Notes under the pieces: model-generated
What the model was told of the DNA's origin: nothing
The model's database searches: none
Seen by the model: only the letters and a program-made list of their open reading frames with translations
NCBI RefSeq assembly: GCF_003111605.1
Contig: NZ_MZGU01000004.1
Span: forward strand, 248,001 to 312,000
Direction: 5' to 3'
Source: Methanobrevibacter woesei
GTDB lineage: Archaea; Methanobacteriota; Methanobacteria; Methanobacteriales; Methanobacteriaceae
DNA length: 64,000 bases
Part shown: one piece after another, positions 30,394 to 41,261 of the stretch
Numbering within the stretch: the first letter of the stretch is position 1
Layout of the letters: each line of letters begins with the position of its first letter
Made by a program: the position numbers and the translations under genes

Positions 30394-30780
30394 CTATAAT
30401 ATATAAAAACTGGCTTTTTTGTAGTTTTTAAGCTTCATTTTACGAGGACCAGTATTTAAATCTTCATTAAATAAAGGCCTTATTATAAGTTTAGCATTAG
30501 TTAAATCTTTTAATTTTACAAGATATGGCTGAAGTTCACTAGGGGGTCTAATAGAGTATATAATATCAACATCTTTGTATAAATCCAAATTTGGATTGGT
30601 TATATCGTCTTTTATGACACTTTCATCAGCAGGTCTAATATCAGTTTTTATAATATCAACCTGGTCTTGTTTCTTTAGATATTGATATACAAGGTCAACT
30701 TTTCCAACTCCAATTTCAGCTATTTTTAAAGGCCGTTTATCGGTAATTGTTAGAATGTATTCTCCTAAATCTTCCCACAT
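30394..30780 (-). CDS. UPF0146 family protein
   Basis: 128 residues of an uncharacterised archaeal family. The fold resembles a small methyltransferase: KIAEIGVGKVDLVYQYL near residue 19 looks like a SAM-binding first motif, DIIKTDIRP like the second, and DIIYSIRPPSEL near residue 73 like motif IV. A catalytic role is unproven and the chain is short for a methyltransferase. It starts behind GAGG and lies eight bases before the ATPase gene. Confidence 0.75.
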   Translation of the reverse strand: MWEDLGEYILTITDKRPLKIAEIGVGKVDLVYQYLKKQDQVDIIKTDIRPADESVIKDDITNPNLDLYKDVDIIYSIRPPSELQPYLVKLKDLTNAKLIIRPLFNEDLNTGPRKMKLKNYKKASFYIL

Positions 30781-30855
30781 CTTTCTGCCTCTACCTGTTT
30801 AAAAGATTCATGTATATTATTAATATTATATAATATAAATATTGTTTATTGATAG

Positions 30856-30866
30856 TTTTATATACT
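30856..30866 (+). promoter_or_regulatory. TATA box of the GNAT gene
   Basis: TTTTATATACT sits about 40 bases upstream of ATG 30901 in the 120-base divergent gap shared with UPF0146, leaving a short leader with the ribosome binding site AAGGT. Confidence 0.45.
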
Positions 30867-30900
30867 ACGAACTTATTATATGTTATAGAAGGTAATTTTT

Positions 30901-31332
30901 ATGAGAGTTAGAGAATTTGTACCAAATGATTTGAGGAGAGTTCATTTTATTCATGAAACTTCTTTTGACCAATCTTATGGTTTAGCTATTTTTAGAAAAT
31001 TATATGATATTGGTGCAGGTTTTCTAGTTGCTGAAGATAATGGCTTAGTTGTAGGTTACATTTTATTTTGGATAAAAGAAGAAAATGTAGGTCATATCAT
31101 CTCAATAGCTGTTGATGAAAAATACAGATGTTTAAAAGCAGGTACAATGCTGTTATCAAGAGCAATTTCCACATTAAAAATATGTAAATTAAGTAAAATT
31201 ACTTTAGAAGTTAATGAAAATAATAAAATAGCTATCAACTTCTATAAAAAGTTTAATTTTCAAGTTGATAGGTTAGTTCCAAAGTACTATGACAACGGGG
31301 ATGGTGCCATAGTAATGTATTTGGATATTTAA
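30901..31332 (+). CDS. RimI-like GNAT N-acetyltransferase
   Basis: 143 residues of the GNAT fold. The acetyl-CoA loop is seen as YRCLKAGTML near residue 76 (a variant of the R/Q-x-x-G-x-G/A motif), after the beta strand HIISIAVDE. LEVNENNKIAINFYKKFNF near residue 102 is typical of RimI/Ard1-type protein N-terminal acetylases. Likely role: N-terminal acetylation of ribosomal or other proteins. Single gene, divergent from UPF0146. Confidence 0.82.
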   Translation: MRVREFVPNDLRRVHFIHETSFDQSYGLAIFRKLYDIGAGFLVAEDNGLVVGYILFWIKEENVGHIISIAVDEKYRCLKAGTMLLSRAISTLKICKLSKITLEVNENNKIAINFYKKFNFQVDRLVPKYYDNGDGAIVMYLDI

Positions 31333-31359
31333 TGATTGATTCTAAGTTAGTTAGATACA

Positions 31360-31863
31360 TTAGAAAGTCATATTGAAACTTTGATTGTATGTAGTGGCAT
31401 TAATTAAATCATTTACTGATACTAAACCACTTGAAAGTGCTAAAGCAATAATCAAAACATACAATATTAAAATTCCTAGTTGTATACGCCCATGTTTTTT
31501 AGCTACTGGATCTTTTCTTGTTGCAAGGTAAATAGCTATTATTAATCCAACTATTCCTCCTAAAATACAGAATAAATAACCCATAATAATTAAAAATTTA
31601 CTTGTGCTAGATTTATTTGGATTATTTTCACTATATTTAATAAAAATTGGTGGTTGATCAAAGGTTTGTTCACCAGCATTTTTAAATATTAATGGTGTTC
31701 CACATTTTACACAGTATGTCGCTTCAGGAGGATTTTCACTACCGCATAAAGGACATGTATTTTCATTTACATCAATTTTAGGAAATTCATATCCACATTT
31801 TACACAAAAACCAAATTTATCATCACTTGTTGTGTTACATTGAGGGCATCTTCTTAGAACCAT
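31360..31863 (-). CDS. Zinc-ribbon membrane protein
   Basis: 167 residues, no firm family. Two zinc ribbons lie at the N terminus: CPQC...CVKCG (residues 6-24) and CPLCGSENPPEATYCVKCG (residues 37-55, cited in part as CPLCG...CVKCG). A linker and two or three hydrophobic segments follow from about residue 85 (FLIIMGYLFCILGGIVGLII, then LGILILYVLIIALAL). Such double-zinc-ribbon membrane proteins are common in methanogens and their function is unknown. Convergent with the GNAT gene, divergent from aRF1. Confidence 0.7.
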   Translation of the reverse strand: MVLRRCPQCNTTSDDKFGFCVKCGYEFPKIDVNENTCPLCGSENPPEATYCVKCGTPLIFKNAGEQTFDQPPIFIKYSENNPNKSSTSKFLIIMGYLFCILGGIVGLIIAIYLATRKDPVAKKHGRIQLGILILYVLIIALALSSGLVSVNDLINATTYNQSFNMTF

Positions 31864-32009
31864 ATTATCATCATGTCAATTTTATTATACATATAATTAT
31901 ATCGAACTTATATTTAAATATCCCACATTAATTATTTATATGTAAAAGACATAAAATTATATTATTATAATTATTACTATATTTTTTATTATTTTTTTAA
32001 GGGATTACA

Positions 32010-33248
32010 ATGGCAAAAGCAACATCAAAAGAATTATACGAATTTAAAAAAACTTTAAAAGAATTATCTGGTAAACGTGGTAAAGGTACTGAACTTGTTT
32101 CTGTTTATATTCCACATGATAAACAATTAAGTGATGTTGGAAAGCAAATGAGGGATGAACTTGGTCAAAGTGCTAACATTAAAAGTAAATCTACAAGAAA
32201 AAATGTTCAATCAGCTATTGAGGTTATTTTACAAAGAATTAGATTATTTAAACAACCTCCTGAAAATGGTTTAGTTTTATTTGTTGGTATGATTCCTAAA
32301 GGAGGGCCAGGTACTGAAAAAATGGAAACATATGTATTTGAGCCACCTGAAGCTATTACAACTTATTGGTATCAATGTAACAATGAATTTTTCTTAGAAC
32401 CATTAGAACACATGATTGAAGAGCATGAAACCTATGGTTTAGCTGTAATTGACAGGAAAGAAGCTACAATAGCTACTTTAAAAGGTAAAAAAGTTACAAT
32501 TTTAAACCATTTAACTAGTGGTGTTCCAGGTAAACATAAAGCTGGGGGACAATCACAAAGAAGGTTTGACCGTGTTATTGATCTTGCTGCTCACGAGTTC
32601 AAAAAAAGGATTGGAGATCATATGAATGAAGATTTCCTTGCTTTGGAAGAACTTAAAGGAGTTATTATTGGTGGTCCTGGATTTACTAAAGAGGAGTTTG
32701 TAAAAGGGGACTATCTTAATTATGAGATTAAAGATAAAATCATTGCAACTGTAGATACTTCTTATACTGGTGAATTTGGTATTAGAGAAGTTATTGACAA
32801 ATCTGCAGACATTTTAAATGATTTAGATGTAATGCATGAGAAAAAAATTGTCCAAAAATTCTTAAAAGAGTTGATTAAGGAAAAAGGACTTGCAGCTTAT
32901 GGTGAAAATGAAGTAAGAAACAGCTTAATTATGGGTGCTGTGGATACTTTATTATTGTCTGAAGATTTAGTAGCTATTCATAAAGTTTTAAAATGTCCAG
33001 CATGTGGTGAAACTAAAGAGTTGACTGTTAAAAATGAGGCTGAATATTCTAAAGCAGATTATAGATGTGAAAAATGTAATGAGTCTTTAAAAGAAGAAAG
33101 TTCTCTTGATTTAATTGATGACTTTGTAGAAAAAGCTGAAGAAATGGATACTACTGTTGAATTCATATCTTCTGAAACTGAAGAAGGAATGCAGCTTTTA
33201 AGAGCATTTGGTGGAATTGCAGCTATATTACGTTATCATTTAGGATAA
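32010..33248 (+). CDS. prf1: Peptide chain release factor aRF1
   Basis: 412 residues, normal length. The stop-codon recognition motif NIKS is near residue 57 ([10 protein letters not shown]), and the catalytic GGQ near residue 179 ([12 protein letters not shown]). A C-terminal zinc-like domain [10 protein letters not shown]...CEKCNESL lies near residues 329-358. It reads all three stop codons. The ATG follows AAGGGAT. Divergent from the zinc-ribbon gene. Confidence 0.95.
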   Translation: MAKATSKELYEFKKTLKELSGKRGKGTELVSVYIPHDKQLSDVGKQMRDELGQSANIKSKSTRKNVQSAIEVILQRIRLFKQPPENGLVLFVGMIPKGGPGTEKMETYVFEPPEAITTYWYQCNNEFFLEPLEHMIEEHETYGLAVIDRKEATIATLKGKKVTILNHLTSGVPGKHKAGGQSQRRFDRVIDLAAHEFKKRIGDHMNEDFLALEELKGVIIGGPGFTKEEFVKGDYLNYEIKDKIIATVDTSYTGEFGIREVIDKSADILNDLDVMHEKKIVQKFLKELIKEKGLAAYGENEVRNSLIMGAVDTLLLSEDLVAIHKVLKCPACGETKELTVKNEAEYSKADYRCEKCNESLKEESSLDLIDDFVEKAEEMDTTVEFISSETEEGMQLLRAFGGIAAILRYHLG

Positions 33249-34905
<1,657 letters not shown>

Positions 34906-34951
34906 TTCCTTTGCTTTTTCTTTTTTTTATTATTTTTTTTCAGTTTATTTT
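34906..34951 (+). terminator. T-rich termination tract after gdhA
   Basis: Three T runs of 5-9 bases follow within 45 bases of the gdhA stop, a typical archaeal U-tract terminator. Confidence 0.45.
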
Positions 34952-35072
34952 TAGTTCTATTTTTTATAATTTAATAGCTATTTTTTTTCATGTTATCAAT
35001 TTGTTATGAAAATACTTTTTTAATAGTTAAATTAAAATTATTATTTAACTAGTTAATAGGGTTGTAATTTTT

Positions 35073-37223
35073 ATGAGTAATGGTAATTATGAATGGATTC
35101 CTTTTTATGAGGAATTCGCAGATAGCTTATTGAAGTACAAAAACAATAGAAAAGAACTTATTGATAAGATTTATAAGTGTTATGATGAGAATAACATTCA
35201 AATAGCTACTTTAGAAGGAGATGGTGCTAGCAAATCAATATTTCCTTTTGATATAGATCCATTTACAGTTTTTGCATTATTTAATAAGAAAATATCTGAT
35301 GATAATCGTATAAAGTTAGTTAATATATTTAAACAAGAATTTTCACTTTCAAGTAATGCTCCTGAACATTTTGATGGTATTCCTTTAGTAAATAATCTTT
35401 CTGCAACTTTTTATTATTTTTCTGATTCTCGTGGAGATAAAGATATTGATAATTTGTGGGGTGTTTTTGAAGCAGCACTTGAAATTTCTAAAAAGCCTAA
35501 TGAAATAGCTATTAATAAATTCATGTCTTATTATGATAATGTTCTTAAACAAAAGGGAATTAAATGGAAAATTACTATGGGTCTATTTTGGATTAGGCCT
35601 AATAAATTTATTAATTTAGATGCTACCAATAGATCTTTTTTAGAAGAGGAATCTCACTTATCAGATACTGTTGCTAATAAAATAAAGAATTTAAAAAACC
35701 CTCCAAAAGCCATTGAATATCTTCAACTCTGTGAAGATGTTAAATCAGTTTTAAGTAGTTACTCTTTCAACTATAAAACATTCTCTGAACTTTCACATGA
35801 AGCATATACTCAAAAAGATGTAAATGATAGTGATTTGCCCGTTGATGGTCTTGGAGATGAGGATGTAAAAACAACTAAATATTGGATTTATTCTCCAGGT
35901 GAAAGGGCTAATATGTGGGATGAATTTTATGAAAAGGGAATTATGGCTATTGGATGGGAAATTGGTGATTTAACTAAATTTAAATCCAAAGAAGAAATTT
36001 CTAAAGCTTTGCAAGATTATTATAATGATAATAAACCGCATAAGAATGAGGTTCATTGTTTATGGCAATTTGCACATGATATTCAAGTAGGAGATATAAT
36101 ATTTGTTAAAAGAGGTAGAAATGATATTGTGGGTAGGGGGATTGTAACCTCTGGCTATAAATTTAATAAGGGACAGTACTATTCTCATTCTAGAACTGTT
36201 CAATGGATTGATAAAGGGATTTGGAGTATGAAAAAAAATTGGGATGAGAGAACTAAATCTTTACCATTGAAAACACTTACTGAGTTTACAATGTATACTC
36301 ACATTCTCAATCAGATAAAGGATTTATTTGAAGAAGAGGATGTTGAATCTATGAAAGAATATCCTTCTTATTTAGCTGAAGATTTCTTAAATGAAGTTTA
36401 CATTGGTAAAGATGAATATTTTACTCTTCTTAATCTTTTAAAAAATAAAAAGAATCTTATTATTCAGGGAGCTCCTGGTGTAGGCAAAACATTTCTAGCT
36501 AAAAGACTTGCTTATTCAATAATGGGTCTTAAAGATGTTGACAGATGTATGATGATTCAGTTCCATCAAAGCTATTCTTATGAAGACTTTATTATGGGAT
36601 TTAGACCATCTAAGGAAGGTTTTGAACTTAAACATGGATCATTTTATAATTTCTGTAAAAAAGCTGAAGAGGATGATGAAAACGATTATTTCTTTATTAT
36701 TGATGAAATAAATAGAGGAAATATAAGTAAAATCTTCGGTGAATTATTCATGCTAATTGAAAATGACAAGAGAGGAGATAAAAATAAAATTCGATTAGTA
36801 TATTCTGATGAGCTATTTTTCATTCCAAAGAATGTTTATATAATTGGATTAATGAATACTGCAGATAGAAGTCTTGCAATGATTGATTATGCTCTTAGAA
36901 GAAGATTTGCATTTTTTGATTTAAAACCGGGATTTTCCTCTGAAGGATTTATACAATACCAAAAAGAGATTAATAGTTCTGAATTTGATAACTTAATTGA
37001 GAATATAAAAACTCTCAATGAGGAAATTAAAAAGGATGAAAGTTTAGGGGAAGGATTTGCTATTGGCCATAGCTATTTTGCTAATTTGAATTCAGAGGAT
37101 ATTGATGAAAAATTAAACTATATAGTTAATCATGAAATCATTCCTTTATTAAATGAGTATTGGTTTGATGAGCCAGAGAAAGTTGAACAATGGTCTAATC
37201 AATTGAGAAGTGTGATTAATTGA
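35073..37223 (+). CDS. mcrB: McrB-type AAA+ GTPase of a modification-dependent restriction system
   Basis: 716 residues in three parts. Residues 1-250 are a helical region with no domain I can name, possibly DNA-binding. Residues 265-385 (YWIYSPG...MAIGWEIGDL...GDIIFVKRG...GRGIV) match the EVE/PUA-like pocket domains that read modified bases in McrB relatives. Residues 440-716 are the McrB motor: Walker A GAPGVGKT near 465, Walker B FFIIDEINRG near 539, and the McrB signature MNTADRS near 594. It should form a GTP-driven ring that feeds DNA to McrC. Ribosome binding site is weak. Confidence 0.88.
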   Translation: MSNGNYEWIPFYEEFADSLLKYKNNRKELIDKIYKCYDENNIQIATLEGDGASKSIFPFDIDPFTVFALFNKKISDDNRIKLVNIFKQEFSLSSNAPEHFDGIPLVNNLSATFYYFSDSRGDKDIDNLWGVFEAALEISKKPNEIAINKFMSYYDNVLKQKGIKWKITMGLFWIRPNKFINLDATNRSFLEEESHLSDTVANKIKNLKNPPKAIEYLQLCEDVKSVLSSYSFNYKTFSELSHEAYTQKDVNDSDLPVDGLGDEDVKTTKYWIYSPGERANMWDEFYEKGIMAIGWEIGDLTKFKSKEEISKALQDYYNDNKPHKNEVHCLWQFAHDIQVGDIIFVKRGRNDIVGRGIVTSGYKFNKGQYYSHSRTVQWIDKGIWSMKKNWDERTKSLPLKTLTEFTMYTHILNQIKDLFEEEDVESMKEYPSYLAEDFLNEVYIGKDEYFTLLNLLKNKKNLIIQGAPGVGKTFLAKRLAYSIMGLKDVDRCMMIQFHQSYSYEDFIMGFRPSKEGFELKHGSFYNFCKKAEEDDENDYFFIIDEINRGNISKIFGELFMLIENDKRGDKNKIRLVYSDELFFIPKNVYIIGLMNTADRSLAMIDYALRRRFAFFDLKPGFSSEGFIQYQKEINSSEFDNLIENIKTLNEEIKKDESLGEGFAIGHSYFANLNSEDIDEKLNYIVNHEIIPLLNEYWFDEPEKVEQWSNQLRSVIN

Positions 37224-38257
37224 TTCCTATTAAAAATATTTATCATATGCTTTGTTATGCATTTTCTGTATTAAATGAAAATGAATATAATAAAGTATGT
37301 ACTGAGGATTTTGAGAATACTTTAGAATTATTTGCTGAGATATTGGATATAGGAATTAAAAAACAGATCAAACAGGGTTTAGTTAAAGATTATATTGAAG
37401 AAAATGAAGTTACCTCTTTAATTAGGGGAAAAATAAATATTTCCAATTCAATTAAAGATCAAAGTTTTCTAAAAAGGCAGTTGTACTGCACTTATGATGA
37501 ATTTTCTATTAACTGTTATTTAAATCAAATTATAAAATCTACCTTAAACTTAATTTTAAAAAATGATTTGTCTAAAGAACGTAAATCTAAATTAAAAAAG
37601 ATTTTACCTTATTTTAGAGAAGTTGATACTTTAGAGGTTAATAAAATTAATTGGAAAATAAGGTATGATAGGAATAACCAGAATTACAGGATGATTATTG
37701 GAATTTGTTATTTAACAATTAAAGGATTGCTTCAAACAGAAGATAGGGGAAATGCTAAATTAATGGAATTTTTAGATGATCAAAGAATGAGTAGATTATA
37801 TGAAAAATTTATTTTAGAGTATTATAAGTTAGAATATCCTGTAATTAAAGTTCATTCGCCTCAAATTAAATGGCAATTAGATGATGATAATTCATGGTTA
37901 CTTCCAGTAATGCAAACAGATATAGTATTGTCATATGGGGATAAAACTTTAATTATTGATGCGAAGTATTATGGTAATATTTTTAGAAAGCATTATGATG
38001 TAAATACTCTTCATTCTGGAAATTTATATCAAATTTTTACCTATGTAAAAAATAAAGAAATAGAATTATCAGATAAATCTCATGAAGTTTCAGGCATGCT
38101 TCTTTATGCTAAAACTGATGAAAAATTAGTTCCAAATCAAAAATATACTATGAGTGGAAATGTTATATGTATAAAGACATTAAATCTAAATCAGGATTTC
38201 AGTTTAATTAAAAAACAGCTTGATGATATAGTTCATGAATTTATTTTAGAAAATTGA
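37220..38257 (+). CDS. mcrC: McrC-type nuclease subunit
   Basis: 345 residues. The N terminus IPIKNIYHMLCYAF is the McrC signature that contacts the McrB ring. A PD-(D/E)xK nuclease core lies near residues 232-250: QTDIVLS then LIIDAKYY, with the catalytic D and D-x-K. The start is TTG, overlapping the mcrB stop by four bases, so translation is coupled. Together the genes encode a type IV restriction system that cuts incoming modified DNA. No methylase gene is beside it, as expected. Confidence 0.9.
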   Translation: MIPIKNIYHMLCYAFSVLNENEYNKVCTEDFENTLELFAEILDIGIKKQIKQGLVKDYIEENEVTSLIRGKINISNSIKDQSFLKRQLYCTYDEFSINCYLNQIIKSTLNLILKNDLSKERKSKLKKILPYFREVDTLEVNKINWKIRYDRNNQNYRMIIGICYLTIKGLLQTEDRGNAKLMEFLDDQRMSRLYEKFILEYYKLEYPVIKVHSPQIKWQLDDDNSWLLPVMQTDIVLSYGDKTLIIDAKYYGNIFRKHYDVNTLHSGNLYQIFTYVKNKEIELSDKSHEVSGMLLYAKTDEKLVPNQKYTMSGNVICIKTLNLNQDFSLIKKQLDDIVHEFILEN

Positions 38258-38324
38258 TATAGTAACATTTTATATACATTGGCGATATATTGTTTAGTAA
38301 TTAGGAAAACTATGTGATATATTT

Positions 38325-38651
38325 ATGAGTATTTTTAAATATTTTTGCCATCAAATACCTGAAAGAAGTTTTTTCATTGGTAGTCATCAGTTTCCAGTAT
38401 GTGCAAGATGTACTGGGGCATATTTGGGAATAGCTATTATGATTTTAGTCTATTTTTCAATTCCAATGCCTTTTAATTTAGACATGATTTTTTTATCTTT
38501 TATTTTAGCTATTCCTGCAGTTGTTGATGGTGTAACTCAGCTGTTTAATTTTAGGGTAAGTAATAATGGTTTAAGAGTGATAACAGGTTTTCTTTTAGGG
38601 GTGGCTATTGTAATATTTTTTAAAAGTTTAAAGCATATTTTTTTACTTTAG
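38325..38651 (+). CDS. DUF2085 small membrane protein
   Basis: 108 residues. The family signature is a histidine and cysteine cluster at the N terminus: CHQIPERSF near residue 8 and PVCARCTGAYLG near residue 26, which might bind metal. Three or more hydrophobic segments follow. Function is unknown; the family is common in methanogens and some bacteria. The ATG is preceded by GTGATAT, and a TATA-like TTTTATATAC lies about 55 bases upstream. Confidence 0.78.
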   Translation: MSIFKYFCHQIPERSFFIGSHQFPVCARCTGAYLGIAIMILVYFSIPMPFNLDMIFLSFILAIPAVVDGVTQLFNFRVSNNGLRVITGFLLGVAIVIFFKSLKHIFLL

Positions 38652-38664
38652 AGAGGTTTTTCAG

Positions 38665-38982
38665 ATGTCTTTTGGTGATATTTTTTCAATTTGTTGTTTT
38701 TGTTGTATTGTCATAATAGCTATTGGTGCTATTGCTTCTATTTTCTCTTCAGAAGAGGAAAGTACTACTACTTTTACTTATGATGATGATTCGTACGAAG
38801 TTGATTCCAGTTATGATGATTTAGAAGATGATGATTCTGTTGAAGAGGATTATTATGATTATGATACTTATGATCATAGTGATAATCTATATTCTGATTC
38901 TGATGATTATTATTACTCTGATTACTATGAGGGAGGATATGGCAGTTCTCCGAGTGGTCACTATTATGGTCATTATCACTGA
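38665..38982 (+). CDS. Small protein with one membrane segment and an Asp/Tyr-rich tail
   Basis: 105 residues, family not recognised. Residues 5-28 form one hydrophobic segment with four cysteines (ICCFCCIVIIAIGAIASIF). The remainder is a low-complexity tail of Asp, Tyr, Ser and Glu (for example DYYDYDTYDH and SDDYYYSDYY), ending in GHYYGHYH. It looks like a membrane-tethered acidic tail, perhaps metal-binding or exposed at the wall. It starts 13 bases after the DUF2085 gene behind AGAGG, so the two are probably one unit. Confidence 0.65.
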   Translation: MSFGDIFSICCFCCIVIIAIGAIASIFSSEEESTTTFTYDDDSYEVDSSYDDLEDDDSVEEDYYDYDTYDHSDNLYSDSDDYYYSDYYEGGYGSSPSGHYYGHYH

Positions 38983-39092
38983 TTATATTTTTTTAAACAA
39001 TAGTTTAATAACAAAATACATATAATTTATATACATTAAAACTAAATATAATTATAACGAGTTTAAAGTTGTTCTTAGTAAAGGTGGTAATT

Positions 39093-39641
39093 ATGGATTT
39101 CAATAAAACTATAACTTCAAAAGAGGATTTTAACAGTTTTAATTTATTTAGTTTTAATTGGGAATCTATTGACAATAAATTAGCTGAAGATAATTGGTTA
39201 GATGAGAAAAATAGCATTTCTTTTTTTAAGAAATCTATAGAAACAACATCTGGAGGTATTGCAGCCTATCTTAATTCCAATAAATCTTACAAACCTGTAT
39301 TTTCTGATTATAAATTAGGCACTGCTCCAGAAATTAATTTATCTATTGTTGATGATTTTTTATCAAAAGATGAGGATATTATAAAAATATTTAAAAATAA
39401 GTTCTATGCACTTATTTTAACAGATTTAGGAATTTATGAAATTGAGTATGATAAATTGTTGAAAGATACAGACATTAATTTTTATCCAAAAAATTCTATT
39501 AAAAAGATTTCAATTAAATTAAATAAAGAAAATAACACTTCTGAAATTACTTTGGACAATATTATTAAAAAAAGTAAAATTAATTTTGGTTTAAACACTT
39601 CAAAAGAAATTTTTAAATTAATAAAAGATTATTATTTATAA
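39093..39641 (+). CDS. Hypothetical protein, 182 residues
   Basis: No family recognised. ATG 39093 is chosen because AGGTGG is eight bases upstream; the eight-codon extension to 39069 overlaps that site. It is soluble, lysine and asparagine rich, with no signal peptide or membrane segment. The second half alternates hydrophobic strands with charged turns (FYALILTDLGIYEIEY, then KISIKLNKENN), suggesting a PH-like or beta-rich fold, as in proteins that convert a stored value; this is only an impression. A TATA-like TTTATATAC lies about 65 bases upstream. Confidence 0.6.
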   Translation: MDFNKTITSKEDFNSFNLFSFNWESIDNKLAEDNWLDEKNSISFFKKSIETTSGGIAAYLNSNKSYKPVFSDYKLGTAPEINLSIVDDFLSKDEDIIKIFKNKFYALILTDLGIYEIEYDKLLKDTDINFYPKNSIKKISIKLNKENNTSEITLDNIIKKSKINFGLNTSKEIFKLIKDYYL

Positions 39642-39665
39642 AAAAAGAAAAGTAGTGAATTAGGC

Positions 39666-40280
39666 TTAACCTAATCTACTTACTTTAATTAAAGATTCTA
39701 CAGGAACACCATCAATTTCAGAAAGGCCTGCTTTATCAATTAAAACTGTAACAGCAATAGGTTCTCCGCCATGATCTTTAACGGTTTCAAGTACTTCTGT
39801 AACAGTATTACCACTTGTGATAACATCATCAACTATTACAACTTTTTTACCTTCAACGGATCCAAAGTTTTCACTAATAGCTCCTTCGCCATCACCAATG
39901 TCATTTTGTTTTCTGTGTTTATTTGGGTGGAAAACTGCAAGGGATGTTTCAACACCACTCATGTCTTCTAAAAAGTCAGCCATCATTGTTGCAAATGGAA
40001 TTCCACTAACTGCAATTCCAACAATAACATCTGCTTCACCATGAGATAATGCCATATCGCTTAATGCACCAGAAACATATCTAAGTCTTGTAGAGTTTCC
40101 ACCAAGGCTTTGCCAGTTAATTGCAAAGTCAACTGGTGCTTCTGGTTTTTCATCACGTGGTTTTTGAAGAGTTAACCATCTGGCTGTGTCCATAGATACA
40201 TTTAATTCATCAGCTATTTCCCCAGTGGTGAATCCATGTTTTCTAAGCTCTTGTGCTTTTTGAATTAGTTCATTTTCCAT
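39666..40280 (-). CDS. GfcR-like regulator: helix-turn-helix plus orotate phosphoribosyltransferase-like domain
   Basis: 204 residues. Residues 1-40 form a helix-turn-helix ([21 protein letters not shown]), and residues 50-204 a PyrE-like type I phosphoribosyltransferase with the PRPP loop [14 protein letters not shown] near residue 145. Haloarchaeal GfcR, a regulator of glycolytic genes, has this architecture; in methanogens the family is usually named orotate phosphoribosyltransferase-like. A regulatory role is inferred. It lies 12 bases after the Gfo/Idh gene, last in a hemC, Gfo/Idh, gfcR order. Confidence 0.8.
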   Translation of the reverse strand: MENELIQKAQELRKHGFTTGEIADELNVSMDTARWLTLQKPRDEKPEAPVDFAINWQSLGGNSTRLRYVSGALSDMALSHGEADVIVGIAVSGIPFATMMADFLEDMSGVETSLAVFHPNKHRKQNDIGDGEGAISENFGSVEGKKVVIVDDVITSGNTVTEVLETVKDHGGEPIAVTVLIDKAGLSEIDGVPVESLIKVSRLG

Positions 40281-40292
40281 AATATCACTGAT

Positions 40293-41246
40293 TTAATCAA
40301 GTTCATCAAAACTAATTGGTTTATGTGCTCTGGAGGATTTGCTTGCAGCTATTACCATTTTAAGAGCATTAAGCCCATCTTCCCCAGTGATTACAGGGTC
40401 TTTTCCTTCATCAACTGCTTCTAAGAAAGATTTTAACTCTTCTTTTAATGGTTCTTCATGTTTTATATTAATGTCTTGTGCAAATTTTCCAAAGACTTCA
40501 ATACTTTGTTCTATGTAGTCAACAGATATGATTCCATCTGTTCCAGTAATTTCAATTTCTCTTCTTTTATATGGAGTTAACCAGTTTACTTCAAGAATAC
40601 CAGTAGCATTAGTAAAGCTAACCATAATTTCAGCATGGTCTTCAAAGTCAGTTTTATCTAAAATACTACTCATTGTTCCATAAACTTGTTCTACATCTTC
40701 GTTGAATAAGTAGTACATTACATCTAAATCGTGAATAGCTAAATCAATACATACTCCAACATCTTTAATCCTTGGAGGGAATGGACCTACTCTTTTTGCA
40801 GAAGCTGAAACCACATCACCAATTACATCATTTTCAATAAGCTCTTTTGCTTTTTGAACAGCTGGGTTGAATCTTTCAACATGTCCAGTTCCAAGAATAA
40901 CTCCTTTTTCTTTTGCAGCAGCTATCATTTCTTCAGCTTCTTCTAAGCTAAATGCAATTGGTTTTTCTACTAAAACATGTTTACCATATTCAATAGCTTT
41001 CATTACAACATCGTGGTGGTGGGTTGTAGGTACACAAACACTTACAACTTCGATTTCTGGATCTTTAAGTAAGTCTTCATAGTCAGAATAACCTTTAGCA
41101 TCGTATTTTTCACATACTTTGTTTAATGTTCTTTCACTAACATCAGAAACTGCAACTAAATTCGCTTCTTCTAATCTGTAATATACACGAGCATGGTTAT
41201 ATCCCATTGCTCCAACGCCGATAACACCTACATTGATTTTCCTCAA
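40293..41246 (-). CDS. Gfo/Idh/MocA-family NAD(P)-dependent sugar dehydrogenase
   Basis: 317 residues. The N-terminal Rossmann fold has GVIGVGAMGYNHARVY near residue 6, and the catalytic-lysine motif VLVEKPIAF is near residue 95. IHDLDVMYYLF near residue 178 is typical of the sugar dehydrogenase members. Related archaeal enzymes oxidise UDP-N-acetylglucosamine at C3 for glycan synthesis, so a role in wall or N-glycan precursors is plausible but unproven. It follows hemC by 15 bases. Confidence 0.8.
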   Translation of the reverse strand: MRKINVGVIGVGAMGYNHARVYYRLEEANLVAVSDVSERTLNKVCEKYDAKGYSDYEDLLKDPEIEVVSVCVPTTHHHDVVMKAIEYGKHVLVEKPIAFSLEEAEEMIAAAKEKGVILGTGHVERFNPAVQKAKELIENDVIGDVVSASAKRVGPFPPRIKDVGVCIDLAIHDLDVMYYLFNEDVEQVYGTMSSILDKTDFEDHAEIMVSFTNATGILEVNWLTPYKRREIEITGTDGIISVDYIEQSIEVFGKFAQDINIKHEEPLKEELKSFLEAVDEGKDPVITGEDGLNALKMVIAASKSSRAHKPISFDELD

Positions 41247-41261
41247 TTTTAGTCCTCCATA

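Noticed and set aside
38828-39025. Isoleucine/methionine-rich frame overlapping the Asp/Tyr-rich gene
   Set aside because: A +1 phase product of GAT/TAT runs; low complexity and no start signal.
35073-39641. Mobile element or genomic island around mcrBC
   Set aside because: No integrase, transposase, tRNA-flanked direct repeats or clear composition shift were found; the region is better called a small defence locus.
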